Below are positions 8,982 through 17,567 of a DNA stretch of 57,901 bases, piece by piece (position 1 is the first letter of the stretch; the number at the start of each line of letters is the position of its first letter). The notes under the pieces were generated by a model. The model did no database searches. It saw nothing but the letters and a program-made list of their open reading frames with translations, and was not told the DNA's origin. Both the position numbers and the translations under genes were made by a program. Origin of the DNA: UMGS1124 sp964417835 (GTDB lineage Bacteria > Bacillota_I > Bacilli_A > RF39 > UBA660); NCBI GenBank assembly GCA_964417835.1, contig CAYQJD010000003.1, forward strand, positions 1 through 57,901, written 5' to 3'.

Positions 8982-9521
8982 ATGGAAATAATTGATAATG
9001 CAGAACTTAAAATGATATCTACAATAGAAAATTTAGAAAACAGATTATTAAATATTAGAGCTGGTAGAGCAAATCCTTCGATGCTAAATGGTATAATGAC
9101 TGAGTGTTATGGAGTTAGTTCTCCTATAAATTCTTTAGCAAACATTACTGTAAGAGAAGGCAAACAATTATTTATAAAACCTTTCGATAGAGGCAATTTA
9201 AAAGCAATAGAAAAATCTATTAATGAAGCAAATTTAGGTATAAATCCAACTAATAATGGAGAAAGTATTATATTAACAATACCAGATTTAACTGAAGAAA
9301 CTAGAAAAAGTTATGTTAAACAAGCTAAATCTATAGCAGAAGATGCAAAAATAGCGTTGAGAAATATTAGGCAAGAAGCTAATGGTCAAATAAAAAACGA
9401 AGAATTTACAGAGGATGAAGAAAAGAATTATTTAAAAGATATTCAAGATCTTATAAATAAATATAATAAAGAAATAGATGAAATTGCTTCTAATAAAGAG
9501 AAGGAACTTATGTCATTTTAG
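8982..9521 (+). CDS. frr: Ribosome recycling factor
   Basis: Splits post-termination ribosomes together with EF-G. The 179 residues match the family's length, with the signature near the N-terminus (NIRAGRANPSMLNG), the TVREGKQLFIKPFDR region and the C-terminal helix containing RNIRQEANGQIKN. AAGGAGAG precedes the ATG. In most relatives frr follows pyrH and tsf; here it follows an unrelated hypothetical gene, so the usual pyrH-frr pair has been broken up. Confidence 0.96.
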   Translation: MEIIDNAELKMISTIENLENRLLNIRAGRANPSMLNGIMTECYGVSSPINSLANITVREGKQLFIKPFDRGNLKAIEKSINEANLGINPTNNGESIILTIPDLTEETRKSYVKQAKSIAEDAKIALRNIRQEANGQIKNEEFTEDEEKNYLKDIQDLINKYNKEIDEIASNKEKELMSF

Positions 9522-9560
9522 TTCTTTTTTTATATATTATAATTATTAGATTAATTTTTT

Positions 9561-9589
9561 TTGATTACATAATATTTTCATGATACAAT
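9561..9589 (+). promoter_or_regulatory. Sigma-A-type promoter of the ireB-greA operon
   Basis: TTGATT (9561-9566), 17 bases, TACAAT (9584-9589). The ireB ribosome binding site follows within 10 bases of the -10 element. The genes to about 14734 are tightly packed downstream. Confidence 0.7.
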
Positions 9590-9611
9590 ATTAATGTTTA
9601 GGAGTGTTTTT

Positions 9612-9860
9612 ATGGATAATACAACATTATTTAATATAAATGAAATAGAAAATGCATTAGTAAAAAAAACTTTGAAGGAAGTATATAGAAGTTTAGAATT
9701 AAGAGGATATAATCCAACAAGTCAGATGGTGGGATACTTAGTAACTGGAGATCCTGGATATATAACTAGTTTTGAAGATGCTAGAAATAAAATGACAAAT
9801 TTAGAAAGAGAAAAAGTATTAGAAATTATTTTAAAGGATTATATAGATAATATAATATGA
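9612..9860 (+). CDS. ireB: IreB family regulatory phosphoprotein (UPF0297, YrzL)
   Basis: Members of this small family are substrates of PASTA-type Ser/Thr kinases; IreB of Enterococcus is a negative regulator of cephalosporin tolerance. The 82 residues contain the diagnostic TSQMVGYLVTGDPGYITS and an N-terminal DNTTLFN segment where the family's phosphorylatable threonines lie. I start at the ATG at 9612, preceded by TAGGAGTG; an in-frame start 18 bases earlier overlaps that site. It heads the classical ireB-ruvX-DUF1292-mltG cluster and overlaps ruvX by four bases. Confidence 0.93.
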   Translation: MDNTTLFNINEIENALVKKTLKEVYRSLELRGYNPTSQMVGYLVTGDPGYITSFEDARNKMTNLEREKVLEIILKDYIDNII

Positions 9861-10273
9861 AATATTTAGGGTTAGATTTAGGAACTAAAACTTTAGGTCT
9901 TGCTATGACTGATAAATTAGGTATAATATCAAGTCCATACAAAGTTTTAAGATATGATAATATAAATGATTTGATAACAGAATTATTAAATATAATTGAA
10001 AAAGAAAATATTGATGAATTGGTTTTAGGACTTCCTAAAAATATGAATAATAGTTTAGGCTTTGCTGCAGATAGAAGCTTAAATTTTAAAAAAGAATTAG
10101 AACTGCGATCTAATAAACCAATTCATTTAGTTGATGAAAGACTTAGCACTAAAGAAGCAGAAGATTTTTTAATAAAAAATAATACTAGTAGAGAAAAAAG
10201 AAAAAAAATAATTGATTCATATGCTGCAAGTATTATATTGGAAACATTTCTTAATAGTAAAGGAGAAATCTAA
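9857..10273 (+). CDS. ruvX: Putative pre-16S rRNA nuclease / Holliday junction resolvase-like YqgF
   Basis: A 138-residue RNase H-fold protein. The first acidic residue is in GLDLGTKTLGLAMTD, and further motifs are LVLGLPKNMN, HLVDERLSTKEAE and the final DSYAASIILE. Members process the 5' end of 16S rRNA in E. coli (YqgF) and were earlier proposed to be Holliday junction resolvases. The start overlaps the ireB stop (ATGA), and the stop overlaps the next start (TAATG), which indicates translational coupling. Confidence 0.94.
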   Translation: MKYLGLDLGTKTLGLAMTDKLGIISSPYKVLRYDNINDLITELLNIIEKENIDELVLGLPKNMNNSLGFAADRSLNFKKELELRSNKPIHLVDERLSTKEAEDFLIKNNTSREKRKKIIDSYAASIILETFLNSKGEI

Positions 10274-10548
10274 TGGTAGAAAAAAGTGGGAAAATAATTG
10301 TAAAAGACGAAGATGGTAAAGAAACTGAATGTGACGTGTTATTTACATTTGATAGTGAAGAAACTAAAAAAAGTTATGTCGTTTATACTGACAATACTAA
10401 AGATGAATTGGGTAATATTAGAGTTTTTGCAAATACATATGATAAAGATAAAGAAGATGGAGAATTAGGGCCAATTGAAACTGATAAAGAATGGGCAGTA
10501 ATAGAGCAAATATTTGCAAGTATTAATGATTCAAGGAGAGAAAATTAA
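10273..10548 (+). CDS. DUF1292 family protein (YrzB-like)
   Basis: A 91-residue acidic protein of the DUF1292 family, which in Firmicutes sits between ruvX and mltG. It reads as a compact beta-rich domain: KIIVKDEDGKETECDVLFTF, SYVVYTDNT, and the C-terminal EWAVIEQIFASIND. No enzymatic residues are evident and the function is unknown. It overlaps ruvX by one base and abuts mltG, so it is translated as part of the operon. Confidence 0.9.
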   Translation: MVEKSGKIIVKDEDGKETECDVLFTFDSEETKKSYVVYTDNTKDELGNIRVFANTYDKDKEDGELGPIETDKEWAVIEQIFASINDSRREN

Positions 10549-11612
10549 TGAAAAAAAAGAAATTGTTAATTATTTCTTTATTGATATTTTTAATAATATG
10601 TATATCAGGAACAATTATATTTTTATATGAATTATCTCCTATAGATAAGAAATCAGACAAAATTATTTCTTTTAAAATTGAAACAGGATGGGGCAAAAAC
10701 AAAATAGTAGATAAGTTAGTTGAAGCTAATTTAGTAAGAAGTTCTTTATTTACTAAATTAATATTGAAATTTGATAATAGAGAGCTATATGCTGGGACAT
10801 ATAAACTTAGTAAAGATATGAGTACTAACGAAATTTTAACAATGATTTCTAATCAAGAGAATATAGAAAATGAATCTGTTTCAATAACTTTTGTTGAAGG
10901 TAAAAGATTAAGTACATATATAAAACAAATTAGTAATAATTTTGATTATACAGAAGAACAAATTAAAGAAAAATTAAATGATAAAGAATATTTAAATCAA
11001 TTAATAAATAAATATTGGTTTATTACTGATGAAATATTAAATGAAGAGATTTATTATCCATTAGAAGGATATTTATATCCTGATACATATGAATTTAAAA
11101 AAAATAGTTCAATTGAAGATATAGTAGAAAAATTTTTAAATAATATGGATAGAAAATTATCTGATTACAAAGAAGATATAAATTTAGGGACATATACCGT
11201 ACATCAATACTTGACTATGGCTAGTATTGTTGAATTAGAAGGGGTTAATAGTTCTGATAGAGCAAATGTGGCAGGAGTTTTTTATAATAGGTTAAAATCT
11301 AATATGACTTTAGGTAGTGATGTAACTACATATTATGCTGTTGATAAAAACTTTACAAGTCCACTTACACAAAAAGATTTAAATAGTTGTAATGGTTATA
11401 ATACACGCGGTACATGTGTTCAAGGATTACCTGTTGGGCCTATTTGCAACCCTAGTTTGTCAAGCATTTCTGCGAGCATTGAACCAGCTGAAAATGACTA
11501 TTATTATTTTGTAGCAGATAAGAGTAAAAAAACTTATTTTTCTAAGTCTGCTTTAGAACATGCTGAAATTGTATCTACTCTTAAAAGTGAAGGTAAATGG
11601 TATTCTTATTAG
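10548..11612 (+). CDS. mltG: Endolytic peptidoglycan transglycosylase MltG
   Basis: Cleaves nascent glycan strands at the membrane and limits their length. The 354 residues have an N-terminal transmembrane anchor (about 4-26), a LysM-like region (FKIETGWGKNKIVDKLVEAN), and the YceG catalytic domain. The likely catalytic glutamate is in MASIVELEG, followed by VAGVFYNRL and the C-terminal LPVGPICNPSLSSI. The start overlaps the end of the DUF1292 gene. Length and gene order both match the family. Confidence 0.95.
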   Translation: MKKKKLLIISLLIFLIICISGTIIFLYELSPIDKKSDKIISFKIETGWGKNKIVDKLVEANLVRSSLFTKLILKFDNRELYAGTYKLSKDMSTNEILTMISNQENIENESVSITFVEGKRLSTYIKQISNNFDYTEEQIKEKLNDKEYLNQLINKYWFITDEILNEEIYYPLEGYLYPDTYEFKKNSSIEDIVEKFLNNMDRKLSDYKEDINLGTYTVHQYLTMASIVELEGVNSSDRANVAGVFYNRLKSNMTLGSDVTTYYAVDKNFTSPLTQKDLNSCNGYNTRGTCVQGLPVGPICNPSLSSISASIEPAENDYYYFVADKSKKTYFSKSALEHAEIVSTLKSEGKWYSY

Positions 11613-11625
11613 AAAGTAGTTGATA

Positions 11626-12237
11626 ATGATGAAAGAATTAATTTTAGAAATGGAACGTTATGCTAATGCAAATAATGTCCCAATAATAGAATTAGAATCT
11701 ATAAAGTTTATAATGAAGTATATTAAATTAAATAAAGTAAAAAGTATATTAGAAATAGGTACTGCAATAGGATATTCTGCTATTTTAATGGCTAATGCAA
11801 ATAATTTTTGTGAGATAACAACTATTGAGAAAGATGAAAAACGTTATAGAGAAGCAGTAAAAAATGTAAATAAGAGTGGTTTTGATAAAAGAATAGAGTT
11901 AGTATATAACGATGCTTTAGAAGTTAATTTAGCAGGGTGTAAATATGATTTGATATTTATTGATGCTGCTAAAGGGCAATATATTAAATATTTTGATAAG
12001 TTTGCTAATTATTTAAATCCTGGAGGAGTTATAATAACAGACAATTTAAAATTTCATGGTTTAGTAAAAAATAAAAATGATATTAAATCTAAAAACGTTC
12101 GAGGAATTGTAACTAAAATAGAAAAATATATAGAGTATTTAAAATCAAATAAAGAATATATTACTAAATTTTATGATATTGGAGACGGTTTGTCTGTTAG
12201 TTTTAGAAGAAATGAAAAAAGAAAAGATATTAATTAA
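11626..12237 (+). CDS. trmR: tRNA 5-hydroxyuridine methyltransferase TrmR (YrrM)
   Basis: A class I SAM-dependent O-methyltransferase of about 203 residues. In Bacillus subtilis TrmR methylates 5-hydroxyuridine at tRNA position 34 to give mo5U. The SAM site is visible as ILEIGTAIGYSAILMA, with TTIEKDEKRYREA as the second motif and the catalytic-region IFIDAAKGQY and GGVIITDN. The start is uncertain between a TTG at 11620 and ATGs at 11626 and 11629; the upstream binding site is weak. Its two U32 partners follow with overlaps, completing the pathway. Confidence 0.87.
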   Translation: MMKELILEMERYANANNVPIIELESIKFIMKYIKLNKVKSILEIGTAIGYSAILMANANNFCEITTIEKDEKRYREAVKNVNKSGFDKRIELVYNDALEVNLAGCKYDLIFIDAAKGQYIKYFDKFANYLNPGGVIITDNLKFHGLVKNKNDIKSKNVRGIVTKIEKYIEYLKSNKEYITKFYDIGDGLSVSFRRNEKRKDIN

Positions 12238-13015
12238 TATTGAAAACTTATCTGATATAGTTACTTATAAGAAAATTGGTGTAAACAATTTTCTTTTTGC
12301 TGTTGATTACTTTAGTATAGGGCTTAAATCTTTTAATTTAGATACGTTAAAGTCATTAAAAATAGATTGTAACAAAATTCTTTATATGAATAGAGTACTA
12401 AATAATGAAGATGTAGAAAAATTAAAGGGAATTAAAAATGATCTTGCATCTTTTAAATATATTATTTTTGAAGATATAGCAGTATATAATATTTTAAAAG
12501 ATACAGATATAAAACTTATTTGGAATCAGGCCCATTTTGCAACTAATTATTGTTCAATAAATTATTGGTTAGAATATGTAGATAGTGCTATCATTAGTAA
12601 TGAAATCACTAGAGAAGAAATTACTGAAATTTTGAATAAGACTAATAAACCTTTGGTTTTAAATGTTTTTGGATTAAATGGTGCAATGTATTCAAGACGC
12701 ACATTACTTACTAACTTTAATAGCAATTTTAATTTGTTAGAAAATAAAAAAGTGATATTAAAAGAAAAAATATCATGCCAAAATTTTTTAGCTATAGAAA
12801 ATAAATTTGGAACAATTTTATTTAATAATGAATTTTTTAATATTGCTAATTATTTACAATATTTTGATGATAAAAAGATATTATTTTATTTATTATTTCC
12901 TTTTAATAGAAATGTAAATGAAATAATAAAATATATTCAAAATTATGAAATAGACAATGCTAATGAAGGTTTTATGAATAAAAAAACATTTTACAAATTG
13001 GGGGATTTCAAATGA
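12212..13015 (+). CDS. trhP1: U32 family protein, TrhP1-like (tRNA U34 hydroxylation)
   Basis: In B. subtilis the YrrN/YrrO pair (TrhP1/TrhP2) is needed for prephenate-dependent hydroxylation of wobble uridine before TrmR methylation. This 267-residue protein lies at the YrrN position and is the shorter, more diverged member; IWNQAHFATNYCSINYW and the barrel-like alternation are consistent with the U32 fold. The assigned ATG is 26 bases inside the end of trmR with only a weak AGAAG upstream. It overlaps the next gene by four bases. The family assignment rests mainly on context. Confidence 0.72.
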   Translation: MKKEKILINIENLSDIVTYKKIGVNNFLFAVDYFSIGLKSFNLDTLKSLKIDCNKILYMNRVLNNEDVEKLKGIKNDLASFKYIIFEDIAVYNILKDTDIKLIWNQAHFATNYCSINYWLEYVDSAIISNEITREEITEILNKTNKPLVLNVFGLNGAMYSRRTLLTNFNSNFNLLENKKVILKEKISCQNFLAIENKFGTILFNNEFFNIANYLQYFDDKKILFYLLFPFNRNVNEIIKYIQNYEIDNANEGFMNKKTFYKLGDFK

Positions 13016-14205
13016 TAGAATTATTAAGCCCTGCTGGAGATTTTGAAAAACTAAAATTTGCTTTTTTATATGGAGCTGATGCAGTATATTTAGGTGGAGA
13101 AAAATACTCCATGAGAGCTAATGCAAAAAATTTCAGCAATGAGGAATTAAAAAAAGCCGTTGAATATACACATGATTTAAATAAAAAAATATATGTTACT
13201 GTAAATATAGTACTTCATAATGAAGAATTAGATGGTTTAAAAGAATATCTAATATTTTTAGATAGTATAAATGTTGATGGTATTATTGCAAGTGACATTA
13301 CAGTTATTAAATTAATTAAAGAGCTTAAATTGAAATGTGAATTACATGTGAGTACCCAAGCTAGTATTTCAAATTACGAATCGGCATTATTTTATAAAGA
13401 TCTAGGTGCGCAAAGGTTAGTTTTAGCAAGAGAATGTAGTAAAAAAGATATAAAAAAAATAAAAGAAAAAACTCAATTAAATTTAGAATGTTTTATACAT
13501 GGAGCTATGTGTACTAGTATAAGTGGTAGATGTGTTCTTTCGAATTATTGTACAAATAGAGATTCTAATAGAGGTGGTTGTGCTCAAATTTGTAGATGGG
13601 AATTTGATTATTGTAATATGAATAATGAATTAATAACGAATATACCATTTAGTATGACACCGAAAGATTTAAATATGGTTCCTTATATTAAAGATATGAT
13701 AGAAATTGGGGTAAATTCTTTTAAGATAGAAGGAAGAATGAGAAGTATATATTATATTGCAACAGTTATATTAACTTATAGAAGATTAATAGATAAAATT
13801 GTAAATAATTCACTAACTTCAACATATACTAAATATTGTCTGAATATTTTAAACAGATGTGCCAATAGAGAATCAACGCCACAATTTTTTGATAAATTAC
13901 CTGGTGTTTCTGAACAATATTATTTAGGAAGACAGGAAATAAGTAACCAGGATTTTCTGGGAGTTGTGACTGATTACAAAGATGGTTTTGCTATAATAGA
14001 ACAAAGAAATTATTTTGAAGAATCTATGGAAGTTCAATTTTTTGGCCCTAATATAGATACTTTTAACTATGTTTTAAAAGAGATTTATGATGAAGATAAT
14101 AATAGAATTAGTGTTGCGAGACACCCTAGAATGATAGTTAAAATAAGGATAGAAAAGCCGCTATATAAATATGACATGATGAGAATTAAAGTGTTTGACA
14201 ATTAG
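13012..14205 (+). CDS. trhP2: U32 family protein, TrhP2-like (tRNA U34 hydroxylation)
   Basis: A 397-residue U32 protein. The N-terminus (ELLSPAGDFEKLKFAFLYGA, then DAVYLGGEKYSMRA) is diagnostic. A cysteine cluster, CFIHGAMC, GRCVLSNYC and GGCAQICRW at about 162-198, matches the metal-cluster region known in U32 enzymes. With the previous gene and trmR it forms the set for 5-methoxyuridine-type wobble modification. It is placed directly after trhP1 with an ATGA overlap. Uridine kinase, which often follows in Bacilli, is missing before greA. Confidence 0.93.
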   Translation: MIELLSPAGDFEKLKFAFLYGADAVYLGGEKYSMRANAKNFSNEELKKAVEYTHDLNKKIYVTVNIVLHNEELDGLKEYLIFLDSINVDGIIASDITVIKLIKELKLKCELHVSTQASISNYESALFYKDLGAQRLVLARECSKKDIKKIKEKTQLNLECFIHGAMCTSISGRCVLSNYCTNRDSNRGGCAQICRWEFDYCNMNNELITNIPFSMTPKDLNMVPYIKDMIEIGVNSFKIEGRMRSIYYIATVILTYRRLIDKIVNNSLTSTYTKYCLNILNRCANRESTPQFFDKLPGVSEQYYLGRQEISNQDFLGVVTDYKDGFAIIEQRNYFEESMEVQFFGPNIDTFNYVLKEIYDEDNNRISVARHPRMIVKIRIEKPLYKYDMMRIKVFDN

Positions 14206-14263
14206 AGTAATTTGTAGTATGCTTATGACTAATATGAAATAGACAGATTGAAAGGTGATTAAG

Positions 14264-14734
14264 ATGAGACAAAAAAAAGAATTTTTACTTACTAGTGAAG
14301 GGTTCTTAGAACTTGAAACTGAGTTGAATAATTTAAAAACTACAGAAAGGCCAAGAATAATTGAAGCTATAAAAGAAGCTAGAGCGCAAGGCGATTTATC
14401 TGAAAATGCTGACTATGATGCTGCAAGAGATGAACAAGCAAAAATAGAAGCAAGAATTACTGAACTTGAATATATGTTAGAACATGCAAAAATAATAGAA
14501 AAAGCTAAAGGAGATAGAGTCGATATTGGAACAACTGTAACTGTTCAATATGTTGAAGACGAAGACGAAGAAATTTATTCAATAGTTGGTTCTATGGAAG
14601 CAGATCCATTTGAAAATAAAATATCAAATGAATCACCAATAGGAAAAGCTATAATGGATAAAAAAGTTGGAGATATCATAAGTGTTGATACTCCGAATGG
14701 AATTTGTAATATAAAAATAGTTAAAATTGCTTAA
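14264..14734 (+). CDS. greA: Transcription elongation factor GreA
   Basis: Stimulates RNA cleavage by backtracked RNA polymerase. The 156 residues comprise the N-terminal coiled coil, with the tip acidic pair inside QGDLSENADYDAARDEQ, and the C-terminal FKBP-like domain (SNESPIGKAIMDKKVGD, ending IKIVKIA). The ATG at 14264 follows AAAGGTG; a GTG nine bases upstream overlaps that site. Sixty bases separate it from the U32 gene, so it is probably the last gene of the ireB operon. Confidence 0.96.
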   Translation: MRQKKEFLLTSEGFLELETELNNLKTTERPRIIEAIKEARAQGDLSENADYDAARDEQAKIEARITELEYMLEHAKIIEKAKGDRVDIGTTVTVQYVEDEDEEIYSIVGSMEADPFENKISNESPIGKAIMDKKVGDIISVDTPNGICNIKIVKIA

Positions 14735-14771
14735 CTATTTTTTTTTAGCATATAATTTATTGGTGAATTCT

Positions 14772-15011
14772 ATGCTAGAAATATTTAAGAATTATTTGAA
14801 AAAAGAAGAATATTATATAATTATTTATTCAAATTATATTTATATATATAATTATTTAGAAATAATGAAATTTACAGAAACTTATATAAGTTTAAAATTG
14901 GCAAAATTAAAAATAAATATAAAAGGACAAGATTTATTAATAACTAAATTAGAAAAAAAAGAATTGTTAATAAAAGGGTTAATAAAAGAGGTGGAAAAAG
15001 TTTATGAATAA
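14772..15011 (+). CDS. yqfC: Sporulation protein YqfC (YabP/YqfC family)
   Basis: A 79-residue protein with the YabP/YqfC pattern: an N-terminal helix, then repeating beta strands ending in INIKGQDLLITKLEKKELLI and KGLIKEVEKVYE. The family is expressed in the mother cell during sporulation and is usually under sigma-E control. The ATG at 14772 follows TTGGTGA; a longer in-frame reading overlaps the greA stop and lacks a binding site. It overlaps yqfD by eight bases, the normal pair order. Confidence 0.75.
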   Translation: MLEIFKNYLKKEEYYIIIYSNYIYIYNYLEIMKFTETYISLKLAKLKINIKGQDLLITKLEKKELLIKGLIKEVEKVYE

Positions 15012-16101
15012 ATTTGTCCTGATTAAAGTTAAAAATAATATTAAAAGATTTATCAATAAATGTAATGAAAGAAAAATAGAACTTTATTATGTTAACTATA
15101 TTAATAAAGATGAAATTATAGTTAAAATTAAAAAAGAAGATTATAAAAATATAAAGATATTTAATTACTACTGTGAAATAGATATTTATAAGAGTTTAGG
15201 AAGTGATTCAATAAAAGAAAAAATTTTTAAATTAAAGTATTTTATTTTAACTTTTATTATTTGTTTATTACTTATGTATATTTCTTCTAATGTTATATTA
15301 AAAGTTTCTGTAATACATTCCAATATAAAAATAAGAGAGCTTCTATTAAGTGAATTAGAAGATAATGGTATAAAAAAATATAGTATAAAAAAAGATTTTA
15401 TTGAACTAGAAAATATAAAGAATAAAATATTAGATAATAATAAAGATAAGTTAGAATGGATAAGTATAGAAAGTATAGGAATGACTTATGTAATTAGAGT
15501 GGAAGAAAGGATTTTGGATAATATTACTGATAAAGATGCATACTGCAATATTATTTCTAATAAAGATGCTTTGATTACAAAAATATATAGTGATAGTGGA
15601 GAAATATTAATAAATGTAAATGATTTTGTTCATAAAAATGATATTTTAATAAGTGGAGATATTAAATTAAATGATGGAATAATGGGATCAACTTGTGCAA
15701 ATGGAGAAGTTTATGGACATGTTTGGTATGAAACTAATGTTACTTTAAAACGTAACTATCAAAAGAAAGTTTATACTGGTAGGAAGAGATTAAATTTTAC
15801 TTTTAATCACAAAATATTAAGAAATAATAAATATGAGAATTATGATAAAGATTATATAATAAAAAATAGATTTTTTACAATATATAAAGAAAAGGAATAT
15901 AAATTAGAAAATAAGCTTTATACTGAAGAAGAAAGTTTAGAAAAAGCACTATTAAATATAGATAATAAATTTAAAAGTAAATTAAATGGCAAAGGAAATA
16001 TCATATCTAAAAAAGTTTTGAAAAAAGATATAAATAATAGTACAATATATTTAGAAGTATTTGTTGTAACCGAAGAATTAATTAGTGAAATAATAAAATA
16101 G
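15004..16101 (+). CDS. yqfD: Stage IV sporulation protein, YqfD family
   Basis: A 365-residue membrane protein. After a cytoplasmic domain of about 75 residues there is one transmembrane helix (about 79-97, YFILTFIICLLLMYISSNVI) and a long extracytoplasmic region with the family's VRVEER-like segment (YVIRVEERILDN) and SGDIKLNDG. In relatives YqfD is needed for spore maturation. It follows yqfC. The phoH and pgpH genes that normally come next are missing, and a VanZ-like gene takes their place. Confidence 0.85.
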   Translation: MNKFVLIKVKNNIKRFINKCNERKIELYYVNYINKDEIIVKIKKEDYKNIKIFNYYCEIDIYKSLGSDSIKEKIFKLKYFILTFIICLLLMYISSNVILKVSVIHSNIKIRELLLSELEDNGIKKYSIKKDFIELENIKNKILDNNKDKLEWISIESIGMTYVIRVEERILDNITDKDAYCNIISNKDALITKIYSDSGEILINVNDFVHKNDILISGDIKLNDGIMGSTCANGEVYGHVWYETNVTLKRNYQKKVYTGRKRLNFTFNHKILRNNKYENYDKDYIIKNRFFTIYKEKEYKLENKLYTEEESLEKALLNIDNKFKSKLNGKGNIISKKVLKKDINNSTIYLEVFVVTEELISEIIK

Positions 16102-16115
16102 ATTGTGGTGAATAT

Positions 16116-16715
16116 ATGATACCTAATGAAATTAATATAGTATTAAAAGAAATTTGGCCTATGATATTATTATTTATAGTAGTTTTAGCAACCATTAAAA
16201 TAGCTGATACTATAATAAATAAGAAGAAATTTATTTTTTATAAAGAATTATATATGTTAGTAATTATATTATATATGTTTTTATTATTTGAATTAGTTAC
16301 AAGTACAGATTTTGAAAGTTATTCTAATAATTTTGTTCCATTTAAAGAAATATTAAGATATAACTTTACAAGTAGCTTATTTTATAAAAATGTTTTAGGT
16401 AATGTTTTATTATTTGTACCATTTGGATATTTTGTAAGTAGTATTTTAAAAACTAAAAAAATTTATATAACAACTTTAATCACTTTTATTACTTCTATTA
16501 GTATAGAAATTATACAAATGAATATAGGAAGAAGTTTTGATATAGATGATATCATGTTAAATTTATGTGGAGGAATATTAGGATATTTAATTTATAAATT
16601 AATAAAAAAACTCGAATTAATTATTCCAGATTTTTTAAAAAAAGAATGGATTTATAATTTGTTATGGATTATACTCTTAATTGGAGTATTTTGTCTATTT
16701 AAATATTGGTTGTGA
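16116..16715 (+). CDS. VanZ-like membrane protein
   Basis: A 199-residue integral membrane protein with four to five hydrophobic segments. The VanZ-like family pattern is visible in NFVPFKEILRY, NVLGNVLLFVPFGYFV, SISIEIIQMNIGRSFDIDDI and MLNLCGGILGYLIYKLI. The family is named from the teicoplanin-resistance accessory protein VanZ, but most members have no proven substrate. It begins 14 bases after yqfD and is followed by ybeY, so it sits within the yqfC-recO operon, where it is not usually found. Confidence 0.85.
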   Translation: MIPNEINIVLKEIWPMILLFIVVLATIKIADTIINKKKFIFYKELYMLVIILYMFLLFELVTSTDFESYSNNFVPFKEILRYNFTSSLFYKNVLGNVLLFVPFGYFVSSILKTKKIYITTLITFITSISIEIIQMNIGRSFDIDDIMLNLCGGILGYLIYKLIKKLELIIPDFLKKEWIYNLLWIILLIGVFCLFKYWL

Positions 16716-16725
16716 GGTGGAATTA

Positions 16726-17166
16726 ATGGAAACTGATTATGAAATAATAGATAATTATGGATATAGTAATTATGAATATTTAGATGAGTTATTACAATAT
16801 GCTATAAAAAAATTGAATATAAAATCTAGTATCTTTGATATTATTTTCATTGATGATGAAGCAATGCATAAATTGAATAAGGAATATAGAGGTGTTGATA
16901 GATCTACTGATGTATTATCATTTGCACTTAATGATAATTTACGTGTTAATACTGTTATTAATTCTTTAGGAGATATATTTATATCTATTCCTAAGATGAA
17001 AGAGCAGGCCAAAGAATATGAACATTCTGAAAGAAGAGAGCTTTCATTTTTAGTATTACATGGGCTTTTACATTTATTAGGATATGATCACATGAAAGAA
17101 GAAGATGAAAAAACAATGTTTGCATTACAAAGAGAAATTTTAGATGAATTAAATATAAAAGGGTGA
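16726..17166 (+). CDS. ybeY: Endoribonuclease YbeY (rRNA maturation)
   Basis: A single-strand-specific, zinc-dependent RNase involved in 16S rRNA 3' processing and ribosome quality control. The 146 residues contain the metal-binding motif LHGLLHLLGYDH (three histidines), with upstream LNKEYRGVDRSTDVLSFAL and GDIFISIPKM. The start is the ATG at 16726 after GAGGTGG; an earlier in-frame start overlaps the vanZ gene. It overlaps the binding site of the following cdd gene. Confidence 0.95.
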   Translation: METDYEIIDNYGYSNYEYLDELLQYAIKKLNIKSSIFDIIFIDDEAMHKLNKEYRGVDRSTDVLSFALNDNLRVNTVINSLGDIFISIPKMKEQAKEYEHSERRELSFLVLHGLLHLLGYDHMKEEDEKTMFALQREILDELNIKG

Positions 17167-17171
17167 TAAAT

Positions 17172-17567
17172 ATGTTTGAAAAATTAGAAAAATTAATTAT
17201 AAATAGTTATTCATTATTTAGCAACTTTAAAGTGGCTTGTATTATTGAAATGAAAGATGGGACATTATTTGAAGGAGTTAATATTGAGAATCCATCATTT
17301 AAAGATGGATTATGTGCTGAACAAGTTGCTATTGGAAGTGCAGTAGCATCTGGTTATAAAAAGCATGATTTTGAAAAAATATATTTATTAGGTGAAGTTA
17401 ATTATTCTATAACCCCTTGTTTTTTATGCAGACAAATTATATTAGAATTTTTTGATACAGATAAAGAATTAGTATCTTATGATAATCTTGGAAAAGAAAA
17501 AATATATAAAATTAAAGATTTATGTCCACACGAATTTTCAGAAAGGGATTTAGCTAATGATAAGTGA
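17172..17567 (+). CDS. cdd: Cytidine deaminase (catalytically intact)
   Basis: Converts cytidine and deoxycytidine to uridine forms in pyrimidine salvage. The 131 residues retain all catalytic features: zinc ligands Cys48, Cys83 and Cys86 (LCAEQVAIG and TPCFLCRQ) and the proton-shuttle Glu50. The ATG at 17172 follows AGGGTGA at the ybeY stop. Its end overlaps the start of a second, altered copy by 11 bases. The bases needed by the copy are in a different frame, so both are read from one message. Confidence 0.93.
   Translation: MFEKLEKLIINSYSLFSNFKVACIIEMKDGTLFEGVNIENPSFKDGLCAEQVAIGSAVASGYKKHDFEKIYLLGEVNYSITPCFLCRQIILEFFDTDKELVSYDNLGKEKIYKIKDLCPHEFSERDLANDK

Noticed and set aside
16770..17012. 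Antisense frame in ybeY
   Set aside because: It overlaps the conserved YbeY core and has no initiation signals.
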